Part shown: positions 1-11,380 of the stretch, piece after piece
Layout: each line of letters begins with the position of its first letter
Numbering within the stretch: position 1 is the stretch's first letter
Notes under the pieces: generated by a model
Seen by the model: only the letters and a program-made list of their open reading frames with translations
Database searches by the model: none
Told to the model about the DNA's origin: nothing
Translations under genes and position numbers: made by a program
Assembly (NCBI GenBank): GCA_024336345.1
Contig: JANFOG010000002.1
Span: forward strand, 682,001 to 746,000
Direction of reading: 5' to 3'
DNA length: 64,000 nucleotides
Source: Mariannaea sp. PMI_226
Lineage: Eukaryota > Ascomycota > Sordariomycetes > Hypocreales > Nectriaceae

Positions 1-1027
1 CCTCATCCAACTTATCCAGCATTTCTGTCTGCCGTTCAACTTCTTCATTGATCTGCAGACCCATTTCCTTTTGTCGCCGGATTATTGCTGCAAGTTGATC
101 AAGTTGTTCATCTTGCGCTTGCATTTCCTGTTTCTGAAGGAGCAACACACCCGAGTTGTCCAGCTCCCTCGTCTTATCCGTCTCAGGTAGAGGAGCACCC
201 AGAACTCGGCCAGCAGGTCTTGCACCCCTCAGCAGTGCAACCTTATCTGATGAAGAAGCCTGTCCTTGGCTTGCGCCCCCTCGGCCTGATGCCGCTGTTG
301 AATTGGGCATGCTGTTGGAGAGCTTGTCCAGACCTTCCCGCTCTATCCGGGCTTGGGAGATGAGATCCCGGCGCCGACGTAGTTCTCCCTCGCCTAATCG
401 GCTCGCCTCCTGCATCCTTCGTAATCCATCTGCCAGGGTCGCAATCAGGGTTCCTGCTTTCACCAAGACTTTCTTTGCCGCAGCCCCAGCCTCCGCAGCC
501 GAAGTTGAGTTGCCAGCATCAACAGCGGCATCTCTTCTAGACAAGTATTGTCTCGCCTCATGAAGCTGTTGCTTGAGGTCTCTATGCAAGTCCAGCCAAG
601 TTCCCGGATCGGCCGCTCCGGCAGCCACACTCTTCACTCTCCCTCCTGCTGAGATGGCCGAATTGGCCGTACTCGAGCTGGGCAAGTTCAGAAATGTGCG
701 CCAGGCGGACGTATCACGCCATCTTCGATCGGGGGACTCTGCAATTGCGCGTAGATATTTCTCAAGGCTGGCTTGGCGGTCCTTTGTGAGCTCGAGCGAG
801 TTGACTGTAGACTTGAGCCAATGCTTGCCTGGAAGCGGCTCTGGCGGCGCGGCGCCGACCTGCTCGACGAGGATCTTGTTGAGGGCGGCGAAATCGGAAT
901 ATCGCTTCTGAACGACGAAGGAACGAAGAGGCAGGCGGAGGGTAATGTTGTAGAGAGTGAACGGCTTCGATGAGCCTTCGTCGGAGATGCTTGTGGATGG
1001 GATGGCAATCTCAGGTGGCGGAGCCAT
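1..1027 (-). CDS. VAM7: Vam7-type vacuolar PX-domain SNARE, cut by the left edge
   Basis: Vam7 is the soluble Qc-SNARE of vacuole and late endosome fusion; its PX domain binds PI3P and its coiled coil joins the trans-SNARE bundle. The frame opens at 1027 (MAPPPEIAIPST) and stays open to base 1, giving 342 codons. Residues about 20-120 form a PX domain: a KRYSDF strand, the proline loop PPEPLPGK, then a long helix ending in WRTFLNLP. A middle region with many basic and alanine residues follows. The last visible residues, LLLQKQEMQAQDEQLDQL then IIRRQKEMGLQINEEVERQ, are the first half of the SNARE heptad helix. The rest of that helix and the stop lie outside the window. No intron is needed. Known of the family: Vam7 has no membrane anchor. 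Identification is strong because PX plus a C-terminal SNARE helix is specific to Vam7. Confidence 0.9.
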   Translation of the reverse strand, partial: MAPPPEIAIPSTSISDEGSSKPFTLYNITLRLPLRSFVVQKRYSDFAALNKILVEQVGAAPPEPLPGKHWLKSTVNSLELTKDRQASLEKYLRAIAESPDRRWRDTSAWRTFLNLPSSSTANSAISAGGRVKSVAAGAADPGTWLDLHRDLKQQLHEARQYLSRRDAAVDAGNSTSAAEAGAAAKKVLVKAGTLIATLADGLRRMQEASRLGEGELRRRRDLISQARIEREGLDKLSNSMPNSTAASGRGGASQGQASSSDKVALLRGARPAGRVLGAPLPETDKTRELDNSGVLLLQKQEMQAQDEQLDQLAAIIRRQKEMGLQINEEVERQTEMLDKLDE

Positions 1028-3283
1028 GATGAGAGTGACCCTGATGTATTTTTACTGAATCGCTGGCTGGTTTTTCGTCCAGTGCTGGGCGCTATCACTT
1101 AATTTTTCGACTTAAGGGCGGTAGGTGTAATATTGATCAAACATGTGTTTGGTGAAGTGACTACTGGAATAAAGGGAAAAGAATCTTGATTGAGCACGAA
1201 GGAGGATGAGTGCGTCATGGCGTCGTTCACGGACAAGATGGAATGCTTGGCTCCAATCTGCCTGACGTATTATTAGTTCAGAAGGTCGCAGGGGGTTTAG
1301 CGTAGCCTGTCGCTCAAGATAGGCTGCTGTCTTGGGGACCTGAAGCGCTACGAAGCCCCACTCTTCTGGAATGGGCGTCTTCGCAGCCGCCCGTCCCACT
1401 GAACAAGTGAACATGCGACCAATTGCTCACCTGGACCAAGTCGTGTGGCCGTTTCTGTTTCTGCTCCTGTTCCTGATAGTCTCGGGTGAGCTCCTATTTG
1501 CTACTGACCTAAGTACTGAGGAGGTCCCTTGCCTTCTTCGACAACGGTAGTGGTAGAGTATACCTACTTAATTATGAGGCAAGGTAAGTAATCCTCTTTT
1601 TTGAAGTGTTGCAGTGTAGATGATTTCTACTATCTACCCGCCTTGCCGCACAACAAGGGTAGGGAACAGAAGTAGTATGAATGCCCACCTCACTTGCACA
1701 GTTCTAGCTCTCCCGATTCAGTCCATTCAAGAGATATAGCTCCCTCCCTCCCTCCCTCTGCCTATGTGTATATGCAGATATATACTGCTCTTGGCATGAA
1801 CTGTGGTGATCTCAGTTCTACTGAATAGACCTTTCCTTTCTCTAAAGCACCACTATCATGAACATTGTGGCATCCATATCTGAGATGCCATTAAAAAAAT
1901 GTCAGCATGCATAGCTCAAGACTAAGTTTATTGACTGATAACTAGTTTTATATTTCATTCTATTTTTTGCAAATGGTCTTTGAGCACCCTCGGTCTGGTT
2001 CATTGGTCAATGCAACAGTAGGATTCTCTCAATGGAAACCGAGTCAATCATGTACAGGCTTTACGTGGATTCCGGTGCGTCCACTTATGTAGTTCGAAGT
2101 CCGCCTCTACATGCGGAGGACAAAATGAGACAGGGCGGGTGGAAATCATGAAGTTTTGCTCCATAGTGCAAGTTCATCTAATCACACACGCGCCATGCGG
2201 AATAGAAATGTGTTTGATAGACGGGAACGAAAATAAAGAGGACGTAGCTGGTTTGCGTCCTGCCCTGATTTTGGATGGCGCTCTATGAAGAATACACAGA
2301 AGTTTCAATAGGTCGATGTTGATAGAAAATTCTGGTCGGTATGTGACGCATGCGCTCTCTCTGCGGCCAAAATGGATCATGGAACGCTAATTGATATATA
2401 CTTGACTATCTTTTGGTAGAAATATCTCAGTAAGATCGTAGAATGGCACATACCACATCTAGCAAAGCTTCAAATATGGAAGTTATTCTAAGACATCTAT
2501 CATGGGACACGATGTCATGTAGCTGCGAGCTACCTACTGAAACCACCTCATTGTATGCCCGCCAGTACGGTGCGTAGGTTTCTTATTTATTTAATTTTTT
2601 AGCTTCTGATGAGCACAAAACTCAACCTTAGGAAGTTATACAATCTGACCTACATTTAACTGCGTATGAAAATTGATCGAGGCTTACGATAGATAGTCTT
2701 TCACAAAGTGTTATTTGTAGCATGTGCCGTTATAACGATGGGGTTTCTTGAATCATCCTGATTCCACGGTACAGTTATCATGGCATGGGAAGGCGAAACT
2801 GGATAATACAATTTAGGAACATGAGGGGATAATGGTGGATGAAATGGTCGACTGGCTCTTCCTGATTAATTATACGAAGTGATAGCAATCCATTCCTAAT
2901 ACGCTACACCACTGTCCTGTCTTCCATCTTTTATCGTTGGTCTTTTCCATACCAGACAGAGTTCGGGACCGGGCCGAACCGGCATTTCCCAGATCGTCTA
3001 GCCTTGTACATCCGCATCCCATCACAGAGAATCAGAGTGAATTACAGTGTCCAACAATATCAATTTTTTAATCACAGTTCAGAGACCACAAGGCATCTCC
3101 ATGATATGGGAAACGTGGCTTCTAGTGCCAGTCGTCGCCTTGTATGTATACAACACAGCTTCGGGGTATGAGGCTAGAAACTCTAGTCCATGCACGTATT
3201 GCATCCCCAAGAAACCACTGCTCTTCTCCAACAAACTCATGGTCGCGTTATTATATCTGGGGTAGATAGAAACAGCATCATGC
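1028..3283. other. Intergenic, no gene recognised
   Basis: This 2.3 kb lies between the start of the Vam7 gene and the stop of the EB1 gene. It is A/T-rich, with only short frames. The longest (1112-1414, minus, 100 codons) has no domain and lies just upstream of the Vam7 start, so it is probably leader or promoter. A short CTCCC run sits at 1741-1758. I see no tRNA or transposon ends. Confidence 0.6.
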
Positions 3284-4290
3284 TCAGAAGGTCTCTTGGT
3301 CGTCCACCTCACCCTCGGCAGGAATCTCGAATCCTTCTTCTGTTGAGTATAGGATGTTCTGAATCTGCTTCACCAGGCCGTCCTCTTGCTTCTCGAGCTC
3401 AGGATCCTCATCGACGGCTTGCTGAATAAGCAGCTCAATATCGCGGAGCTTGCTAAAGTAAAAGTCACGCTCCCTCTCAAGACCAACAACTGTCTCTTTC
3501 AGGGTGGCATTTTCTTGCTGCAGGGCAGCAGTTCCGGGCCCAGCAGCCTTGGCAACACCAACACGGGGACCACCGCTGGGGGTACCACGGCGAGCAGCAG
3601 AGGCGCCGGAAGCGACTGGTCGGGACGCAGCACCGCCGCCAGCAGGGAGAGGAGCGCCTTTTCGTCGTGCAACGGCGTCGTATTCGTGGTCCGGGAAGTT
3701 CAGGTCCCAAAACCTCTTGGTCCACTGCAAGAATTCTAGGTTGTCCTGCATCTTGCACTTGATCAAGGCTTGCACAGGGATGGGCTTATCGACTTGGTGC
3801 TTTATAAACGTGTCTGGAGCCGTATGTGAGTGTCTCATCGCAGATTGCTGTCACCCATATTGGGCTGTTGGAGTGAGATCTTACTCTGGAGCACCTTGAA
3901 ATTTTGTACGTATGCATATTCGGCGTTGACGTTGAACTTGACCTTAGACATAGGCACATCCATATAGATGCTGTCAAAGACCTGGCAAAGGGCGGCTCTG
4001 GCATGGTGTTAGACTTATCGTCGTAGCTATGTTGTTGGATGATGTGGTCGGATCGACGGCGATCGAGACAGGATGGTGCGAGGAGAGGGGCGGGGCAATG
4101 ATCAAATGTCGACTCACCCGGTACCGCATTGCTCGACCTTTGTAATGTTGAGCTGGAGGAGGCTGTTGAGCCACTGAATGAGCTCCTGTCTGTTCGACGT
4201 CAAGCTCGGTTAGCAGCTGGTAGTGTGGAAGCGACGCTACGTAGCAGGGGGGAAGAGGGGAGTAAACCAAACGAACCTTGACTCGCCCAT
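3284..4290 (-). CDS. MAL3: EB1/Mal3/Bim1-type microtubule plus-end tracking protein
   Basis: EB1 proteins bind growing microtubule ends through an N-terminal calponin-homology (CH) domain and recruit partners through a C-terminal dimer. Four exons on the minus strand give 242 residues: 4277-4290, 4118-4189, 3885-3997 and 3284-3813. The introns (4190-4276, 3998-4117, 3814-3884) are GT-AG, and the junctions restore the family sequence: MGESRQELIQWLN, then LQLNITKVEQCGTG, then YAYVQNFKVLQNTFIKHQ. The CH domain ends around DNLEFLQWTKRFWD. A basic Ala/Gly/Pro linker follows, then a coiled coil (ALQQENATLKETVVGLERER) and the EB1 signature ERDFYFSKLRDIELL. The tail is acidic and ends in ETF, recalling the EEY/F tail read by CAP-Gly proteins. 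Length is a little short next to Mal3 or Bim1. The gene is divergent from the helicase gene on the plus strand. Family very sure; symbol by orthology. Confidence 0.93.
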
Positions 4291-4955
4291 CTTGAAGAAT
4301 TGATTGTAGACAGGGGGAGGGAAGTTTTATCTGTTAGGCAGAGAGCTGAGGGGGGGGTGAAGATACAATGCTTCGCCGAACAAAGAAGAGGGAGGAAGGG
4401 GTATCGAAGGTCGTGAACCGAGACTGACACCAAGAGGAAGATTGCGCGAGGGCAGAGGAAGTATCGGGATCAGTATGGAGAAGAAATCAAAGCCGGGATT
4501 TGGCTGATCCCAGAAGTAGATGTAATTATGGCTGCTGGGCAGACCCAAGCTAGGTCGCCCAATCAACCGTGGTGGGGGTTACCTAGGGGAACCACCGCGT
4601 GGACCTTGATTTGCTGTGTTTCTGTGTATAGCTACGTACCCCTCATTCACTTCATCTCCCCTCCTTCCCCCTGAAGTTGCTTTTGAGCAGCAACACAGTG
4701 AGATCACGTGCTTGACACGAGTCTAAGCTCATCTGGGATGAGTGAAGAAGGTACGTACTGGTTGTCTTCCCAGCCCAGTGGCTCCGCTCCTCCTCTCTCA
4801 CCGCCAAAATTTTGCGAAGCGGCAGAAAAAAAAAGGCGACCAGGTATGAGCTTCGAATTTTCGTCCATGATGAAGAAAGCGCCCCACTGCCCTTCGAACG
4901 AGAACTTCCTATCACCTTTGCAAGGGTATTGAAATCGCCCTCAACTCGAGTCAAC
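4291..4955. promoter_or_regulatory. Shared divergent promoter region of the EB1 and Drs1 genes
   Basis: This 665 bp separates two start codons that point away from each other, so both promoters must lie within it or overlap it. It contains purine and pyrimidine tracts (for example around 4340-4400 and 4790-4840). I do not see a convincing TATA box. The helicase frame is open upstream to 4812, but its good start is at 4956. Confidence 0.5.
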
Positions 4956-7374
4956 ATGGCGCCTTCACAAAAAAGAAAGCCAATTGAAGACGACTTCATC
5001 CATACCATCTCTGACAATGAGGATGTTGGTCTGGAGGAAGACGAACCCGTTGCGCAACCCCCCAAGAAGAAGGCCAAGACGACCAAGGTCTCTAAGAAGG
5101 CAAAGAAGAATGTAAATATCGACACTGAGGAGCAGGAGGAGGAGGAGGCCCCCGAGGGTATCTGGGGTCAGAAGGACGATGATGATGGTGCCATGGATTC
5201 GGATTTCGAGTTTGGAGCCGAAGATGATGGGAACGTTGGTACAGAGGAATTCGAGGGATGGGGTTTTGATGGTGCCAAGAAGATCATGAATGGCGACAAG
5301 AAAGGTGTGGACCTCGATGAGATCATTCGCCGGCGTCGAGAGAAAAAGAATGGCAAAGGATCCAAGGCTGAAGCCGAGGAAGTTGAAGAGGTGGAAAACG
5401 CCATGGATGTCGACCTCGATGATGACGACGATGAGCTACTCGCCGACGATGCCTTTGGCATGAATGTTGCCTCTGATGCCGAGAACTCCGAAGGCGAAAA
5501 GAACGAGGATGAGGAAGATGAGGATGAGGAAGAGGCTGGTCATGACAGCGAGGACGACGCGGCCTCTGACAATGACTCTGTGGCTACTCCTGTCGGCCAC
5601 CCTGATGACGATGCATCGGACAGTGGCAGCGATGATGAAGTGGATGCTGAGGAAGAAGCAAAGCGAAAAGCATTCTTCGCGCCAGAAGAACCGGAAAACC
5701 CACAGGCGAAAACGAATGCATCATCTTTCCAGACAATGTCCCTGTCTCGGCCAATTCTGCGAGGTCTTGCTGCTGTTGGCTTCTCGAAGCCTACACCAAT
5801 TCAGTCCAAGGCTATCCCTGTTTCCTTGATGGGTAAGGATGTTGTGGGTGGTGCCGTCACTGGTTCAGGAAAAACCGGCGCATTTGTTGTGCCCATTCTG
5901 GAACGATTGCTCTACCGGCCCAAGAAGATCCCGACTACTCGCGTTGTCATTCTCACTCCCACTCGTGAACTGGCTATTCAGTGTCATGCTGTCGCAACCA
6001 AGCTCGCCGCTTTTACAGATATCAAATTTACTTTGGCTGTTGGAGGTCTGAGTCTCAAGATGCAAGAAAACGAGCTGCGGCTGCGACCGGATGTCATCAT
6101 CGCGACCCCTGGTCGTTTTATTGATCATATGCGAAATTCAGCAAGCTTCGACACTAATACTGTGGAGATTTTGGTTCTTGATGAAGCTGATCGTATGCTT
6201 GAAGATGGTTTCGCGGATGAACTGAACGAGATTCTTACCACCCTCCCCAAATCGAGACAAACGATGCTTTTCTCCGCAACGATGACATCCTCTGTTGATC
6301 GTCTTATTCGGGTTGGACTGAACAAGCCCGCCCGTGTCATGGTCGATTCACAGAAGAAGACTGTCACCACCCTGGTGCAAGAGTTTGTTCGTCTGCGACC
6401 TGGGCGAGAGGAGAAGCGTATGGGCTACCTGGCACATATCTGTAAGACCATCTACAGGGAGCGAGTCATTATCTTCTTCCGCCAAAAGAAAGAAGCCCAC
6501 CGAGCTCGCATTATCTTTGGACTACTCGGCCTTTCGTCTGCAGAGCTTCACGGTAGCATGAATCAAACACAGGTGAGCATATTTCTTGACAATTGAACCA
6601 GCTACAATACTAACATTTCTATAGCGTATTGCGAGTGTCGAGGATTTCAGAGACGGCAAAGTTTCTTTCTTGTTGGCCACTGACCTGGCGTCTCGTGGTC
6701 TGGATATCAAGGGTGTTGACACTGTCATCAATTACGAAGCACCCCAATCTCTGGAGATTTACCTGCACAGAGTCGGTCGTACTGCTCGAGCCGGACGAAA
6801 GGGTGTTGCTATTACACTGGCTGCAGAAGCAGACCGCAAGGTTGTGAAGTCAGCTGTGAAGGCAGGAAAAGCTCAGGGAGCCAAGATTATTAGTCGACTC
6901 ATTGAAGTCGCAGACGCCGATAAACTACAGAGTCAAATCGACGAGATGGATGAGGAAATCGATGAGATCTTGAAGGAGGAGAAGGAGGAGAAGCAATTAG
7001 CCCAGGTTGAAATGCAAGTCAAGAAGGGCGAGAACATGATTGAGCACGAAACTGAAATCAAATCTCGACCTAAGCGAACTTGGTTCGAGACTGAGCAAGA
7101 CAAAAAGAAGGCGAAGCAGGCTGGTAAAGATGAACTGAACGGTATGAGAGAAGCAATGAAGAAGAAGTCGGCTGGCAAACTGAGCAACAAGGACAAGAAG
7201 CGCCTTGATTCTAAGGCCCTGCGTGCCGAGGGCGGCGAGTGGAGGAAGACTAAAACATCGGAGGCTGAGATGAAATCGAGACATAAGGAGGCCAAGGCGA
7301 AGAGCAAGGCTAAGGCGAAGAAAGTACCGAACAAGGGTAAGCCTAAGGCTAAGATGGGTGGGAAGCGGAGGTGA
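4956..7374 (+). CDS. DRS1: Drs1-type DEAD-box RNA helicase (60S ribosome assembly)
   Basis: Drs1/DDX27 is a nucleolar ATP-dependent RNA helicase needed for 27S pre-rRNA processing. Two exons, 4956-6572 and 6625-7374, code for 788 residues. The 52-nt intron has GTGAGC, a TACTAAC branch site and TAG. Residues 1-250 carry very acidic stretches and lysine-rich patches. The helicase core follows in order: Q motif ([15 protein letters not shown] with PTPIQ), motif I AVTGSGKT near 300, [16 protein letters not shown], motif II DEAD near 408, motif III SAT near 440, and C-terminal motifs [21 protein letters not shown] and [11 protein letters not shown]. The tail is Lys/Glu-rich coiled coil ending in a basic [14 protein letters not shown] segment typical of nucleolar proteins. 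The start at 4956 (GTCAACATGGC) is preferred over an in-frame start at 4812 because of its context and the Drs1-like MAPSQKRK beginning. Confidence 0.95.
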
Positions 7375-7999
7375 GCAGGCTGCAGATAGCATTCTGGATG
7401 CAGGTGGTATGCCGGTGTGTGGTATAAAACTCGTGTGACCCGTATGGACGGGCTAAAATTAGAATCATCCCGTGTGGGATTTGTAAATAATGGCATTGTA
7501 GGCTGAGAGAGCAGCTTGAGAGCACGTTGCAAGCCTCGTGAGATTTCCCATGTAAGCACCGTTGACGACTCAGTGAAAGAGCTTGGGCCACGATCTTCAG
7601 ACTTCTTCATTCCCCCACCATCAACCGTTGATGACGTAAGGCACGAGGTCTCCCAAACTACCTTACAGGCATGGACATAGCCTAGATCACGAGTCTACCC
7701 TTTCCTCCCTCCCCCCCTCCCTTTCTTCCTGACACCTGAACACTGCCGGCAATCTCCCTCGACTCGCTGGCCAGACTCAGACCATGTGCCCCAATCAGCT
7801 TCGTTGAGCGTTTCATTCGCCCCGTCAGAAGACGCTCCCGCCTGAGGGCTTCCTGTCGCGCCTCCACCTCCTCCGCTTGCCTCAGCAGCCAGCATCACGG
7901 CATCCGCGCTGAATTACAACGCGATTTGACACCGGCGCCAATCGCCGACGCATATAACCGAGCCCTTCTTTTACAATAAATGCCGAAATTTTGTAGCCC
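7375..7999. other. Intergenic between Drs1 and App1 genes
   Basis: About 625 bp hold the helicase 3' end and the promoter and leader of the App1 gene. There is a CT-rich tract at about 7700-7735. No gene or RNA structure is evident. Confidence 0.55.
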
Positions 8000-10822
8000 A
8001 TGTTTCGACCTGGCCGTCCCCATCCGCGCCATACACAAAGCTTCGTTCGCTATTTATTCCCACGTGCCGTCCGTGAGCGTTACCGCGAACGATCTCTGAA
8101 TTTCCACCTCGAAACCCTACCATATCTAAAGCACAGCGTTCAATCCCGTGTCTATCGTTATATTCTCGAGCGTCAGCGCCGTCGCACCACCAAGACTCGT
8201 ATTGTTGACATCGTCGCGAGACAAGGGCGGCGTCTGTGGCCGGGATCGCATACATCTCTCCCTCCCAAGGATGTTAAACCGCCTCGAAACAAGACTGTAG
8301 TGGCATCCAGAATGCCTATGGGAGAAGGGGTTTCAGGCTACGGCCTGGAACGTCCTGCGAGTCCTAGCGACCGGGAGAGGGGTTACCGGAGGAAGAAACT
8401 GGCCGCTATGGCTGGCAGCTTGTATCGAAGTGGACAAGCAGCCGTGACAGAGATAAGAGAATCGTATGCGCAAACCAGGGCGCGAGGATTAGAAGGGGAT
8501 TTGGAGAACAATGGACGAATACATATCCCTGGTGCTTTCCCCGACGTGGAAATCATGGTCAAGGGCAACGAGCAACTAGTGTTATTCCCATCATATACAA
8601 AACGACATTCTAGGAGAGAGTGGGGTCAGGAAGGCATGCACCATTCGCAGGAAGTACATGGCAGCATTAGAGATGAGGAGTACTGGCGCAATGAGTGGGA
8701 GAGAAATGAAGATGAGAGGGCCATCGTTGACGTTGATGTTCGGGGTTGGGTGTATAGTCCTCAAACCGGTCCGATGACGAGGAGGAACCGTATGCTGGTT
8801 GGCCTTGCTCGACAGCTGAGCGGATTACCGCCTCCGCGAGCCGACTCAGGCTACACACCCAGTTCCGGTCCAACCCCGACGAACCACCAAATCCACGAGG
8901 AGCAGGAAAAGATTGCCCACGAAGCAGCACGAATCGAACGCTTAGGCCAGGAAGAGAAGCGGGTGGCCTACAGAGGGGGCTATAGTGAACGACCACAGGA
9001 TAGCTCTGACGACACACAAAGCGTGTATCCTATCAAATCGCAAAGTGGAAATCAGTCTCCAGACTCGAACCCAACTAGCCCGTCTATGACACCCAGGGCG
9101 TTTTCTTCAAATACCAACGAACTTACAGATGCGGAGCTGGCGATTGCCAATGCAAATCTCATGGCACGGATAGCACCATTCATGACAAATCCCCTGGTGG
9201 CTCTTCCAATTACCCTATTTTTCTACAACGACACCAGGTCGCAGTCAAAGACAGTAATAACCAACGATGCTGGACATTTTCATATGCGCGCCGCCCTTGA
9301 ATTCATCCCCACACACGTGAGAGTGCTGGCCAACGAGGATCTATCGGCCACCCAGGAGGTCAAGTTGATTGAGCCCCACGGAGTCAGCATCATCAGTGAC
9401 ATTGACGACACGGTGAAGCGATCTAATATTTCCATGGGGGCAAAGGAAATCTTTCGCAACACCTTTGTGCGGGAGCTCAATGACCTTCATATTGAAGGAG
9501 TAAAGGATTGGTTTGGTAGGATGCAAGCGCTTGGCGTCTGCTTTCACTATTGCTCCAACAGCCCCTGGCAACTCTTCCCGGTCCTAGCAAGCTACTTTAA
9601 GCTTGCCGGCCTCCCCCCTGGATCTCTCCATTTGAAGCAATACAGCGGTATGCTACAGGGAATTTTTGAGCCTGTTGCAGAACGGAAGAAAACAACATTG
9701 GCCAGGCTCTTGAAAGATTTCCCTGAGCGCAAGTTCCTTCTTGTGGGTGACAGCGGCGAAGCCGACTTGGAAGTATATACCGAATTGGCTTTGGCTAATC
9801 CAGGCCGTATCCTGGCTGTCTTCATCCGTGATGTTACTACACCAGAGGAAACAGCCTTCTTTGATCAGGGCTTTGGTGTGTCTCGGTTTCAGAGCTCGAA
9901 TTACAACCAAAATGCCCCGGCCCCAAGCCAAACGCTTTCAAAAAAGAAAAGCCTTACATTTGATCAAGTCATTAACAACGCACCGAAAGTAAACACTCAA
10001 AGGAGGCCCTCTGCAGGACCAGCGGTGGGAACGCTTATCGACTTTACCGACGAACCCCAGGAGGTGAATGTTGACAGGTCCAGTGCCCTTGCTCAACTCC
10101 GCGGTTCAATCGCACCTAAGAGCGCTGGGAATACTGACGGACCTGTAGCTGCTCGAAAGGCGGCACCTCCGCGCCCTAGTAAGCCTCCGGCGCTGAGAAG
10201 CGCAAAGTCGATTACAGAACTCAACAAGGGAGTAACTGGCCTTGGAATATCGCGAGAAGCTTCCTCGTTTGGCAATGATAAACTGCCTCCAATCCCTCCA
10301 AGAAAACCTGTCCCCCAGATCAAGGAGACACCGCCGGCTCATCCTCTCTCACAAACACAATCCTCTTCCCACCTTGGGAAGACGAAAGATGTTGTAAGGC
10401 CCAGTACGGCAAACACCCCGCCACCACCGCCCCCTCCCCGGAGACGAGGAACTCCGTCTCAGAACTCAGATGTCGCCCCCGTGCTGCCACCACGACCATC
10501 TCAGATGTCCTCAAACCTGGACATTGATTATGAACCTCTTCCTCCACCAAGATCTCCGTCATCCTTTGCTACAGCCAGATCTGGTACCAGGTCTGGGGCC
10601 CGGTCAGATGTTAACACGCCGTCGGGGTCACCTAGCCTAGGTCCTCAAGGGGTGAACAAGAAAGTAGAGCTATGGAAGCGGCGCCTCGCCAGAGCTCACG
10701 ACCAGCTTGATGGGCTTGGAGTAACACTTTATACATGGAGGAGAGGAGGCGATGTGATTGTGGAAGCAGAGGCGATTGTGAAGAGGGCGCTCGCTCAGGG
10801 AGATAAGAAGTGGAGGCCGTAG
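8000..10822 (+). CDS. APP1: App1-type phosphatidate phosphatase (actin patch protein)
   Basis: App1 removes phosphate from phosphatidate to give diacylglycerol and works at cortical actin patches in endocytosis. One open frame of 940 residues. The catalytic App1 domain (DUF2183) runs from about 370 to 640. It holds the HAD-type DxDxT motif in SDIDDTVK near residue 467 (Asp nucleophile), followed by the conserved FHYCSNSPWQ and the later VGDSGEADLEVY. The C-terminal third is disordered and proline-rich, with likely SH3-binding segments such as APPRPSKPP, PPIPPRKP and a run of seven prolines, and ends in a short helical, basic region. This matches known App1 binding to SH3 actin-patch proteins. 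The first 104 residues are Arg/His-rich and not family-like. An in-frame ATG at 8312 (MPMGEGVSGYGLERP) just before the conserved RERGYRRKKLAAMAGSLYRS may be the true start. Enzyme call sure, start unsure. Confidence 0.9.
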   Translation: MFRPGRPHPRHTQSFVRYLFPRAVRERYRERSLNFHLETLPYLKHSVQSRVYRYILERQRRRTTKTRIVDIVARQGRRLWPGSHTSLPPKDVKPPRNKTVVASRMPMGEGVSGYGLERPASPSDRERGYRRKKLAAMAGSLYRSGQAAVTEIRESYAQTRARGLEGDLENNGRIHIPGAFPDVEIMVKGNEQLVLFPSYTKRHSRREWGQEGMHHSQEVHGSIRDEEYWRNEWERNEDERAIVDVDVRGWVYSPQTGPMTRRNRMLVGLARQLSGLPPPRADSGYTPSSGPTPTNHQIHEEQEKIAHEAARIERLGQEEKRVAYRGGYSERPQDSSDDTQSVYPIKSQSGNQSPDSNPTSPSMTPRAFSSNTNELTDAELAIANANLMARIAPFMTNPLVALPITLFFYNDTRSQSKTVITNDAGHFHMRAALEFIPTHVRVLANEDLSATQEVKLIEPHGVSIISDIDDTVKRSNISMGAKEIFRNTFVRELNDLHIEGVKDWFGRMQALGVCFHYCSNSPWQLFPVLASYFKLAGLPPGSLHLKQYSGMLQGIFEPVAERKKTTLARLLKDFPERKFLLVGDSGEADLEVYTELALANPGRILAVFIRDVTTPEETAFFDQGFGVSRFQSSNYNQNAPAPSQTLSKKKSLTFDQVINNAPKVNTQRRPSAGPAVGTLIDFTDEPQEVNVDRSSALAQLRGSIAPKSAGNTDGPVAARKAAPPRPSKPPALRSAKSITELNKGVTGLGISREASSFGNDKLPPIPPRKPVPQIKETPPAHPLSQTQSSSHLGKTKDVVRPSTANTPPPPPPPRRRGTPSQNSDVAPVLPPRPSQMSSNLDIDYEPLPPPRSPSSFATARSGTRSGARSDVNTPSGSPSLGPQGVNKKVELWKRRLARAHDQLDGLGVTLYTWRRGGDVIVEAEAIVKRALAQGDKKWRP

Positions 10823-11380
10823 GCAGCGATTACTCTCGCTACTTTGGATAGCTTTAAATGGAAGAGGCTTATCCAACTACATTAGAAGCCGCAGAATAAG
10901 TGCTGGGGTGGGTTGACATATCTCGCACGGTAGACGGAAGGTAAACTGTATGTTATCATGTTTGAGACGGGATATAGAAGCGGCAGAAGACCTCCAAGTC
11001 AGGCAATGGGAGGAATCGACTCGAACTGTACAAGTATCAAAACGCGGGAATTTCTCTCCTCCCTCTTGTAAGTTGCCCTTCGGTGCTACTCATTAACCGT
11101 AACCACGCGTGTCTTCGTAAGTGAGGTTTTGCGAACCGGCATTTATCTCGTCACACCGGCTCCAAGTCAGTTGCCTGCGTCATCTTATCATTAAAGTCCA
11201 ATTCTCCATGCTACGGAAACTAACAACAACAACAAAACGTCGTATGGGCAAAGAAGATGCCAATTCTTCTCTAAGTATCCTAATCCCAGTTATCCCTTCC
11301 TCTCTCCTCTGTTTCATTCCTCCTCCTCCTACCACTAATATCTAAACATCTACACCCGCTTCGTCCAAAGCCGTTTTTAT
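10823..11380. other. Convergent 3' region between App1 and DIP2 genes
   Basis: The App1 gene (plus) and the DIP2-type gene (minus) end tail to tail here, so both transcript ends fall in this 558 bp. A short frame at 11121-11345 has no family features. No promoter is expected. Confidence 0.55.

Noticed and set aside
1112..1414. 100-codon minus-strand frame upstream of the Vam7 gene
   Set aside because: No domain, no plausible splice link to Vam7 and position fits a leader or promoter.
6933..7610. 225-codon frame on the minus strand opposite the Drs1 C-terminus
   Set aside because: It is the antisense shadow of the Lys/Glu-rich helicase tail (giving Leu/Phe/Ser), and the plus-strand gene is certain.
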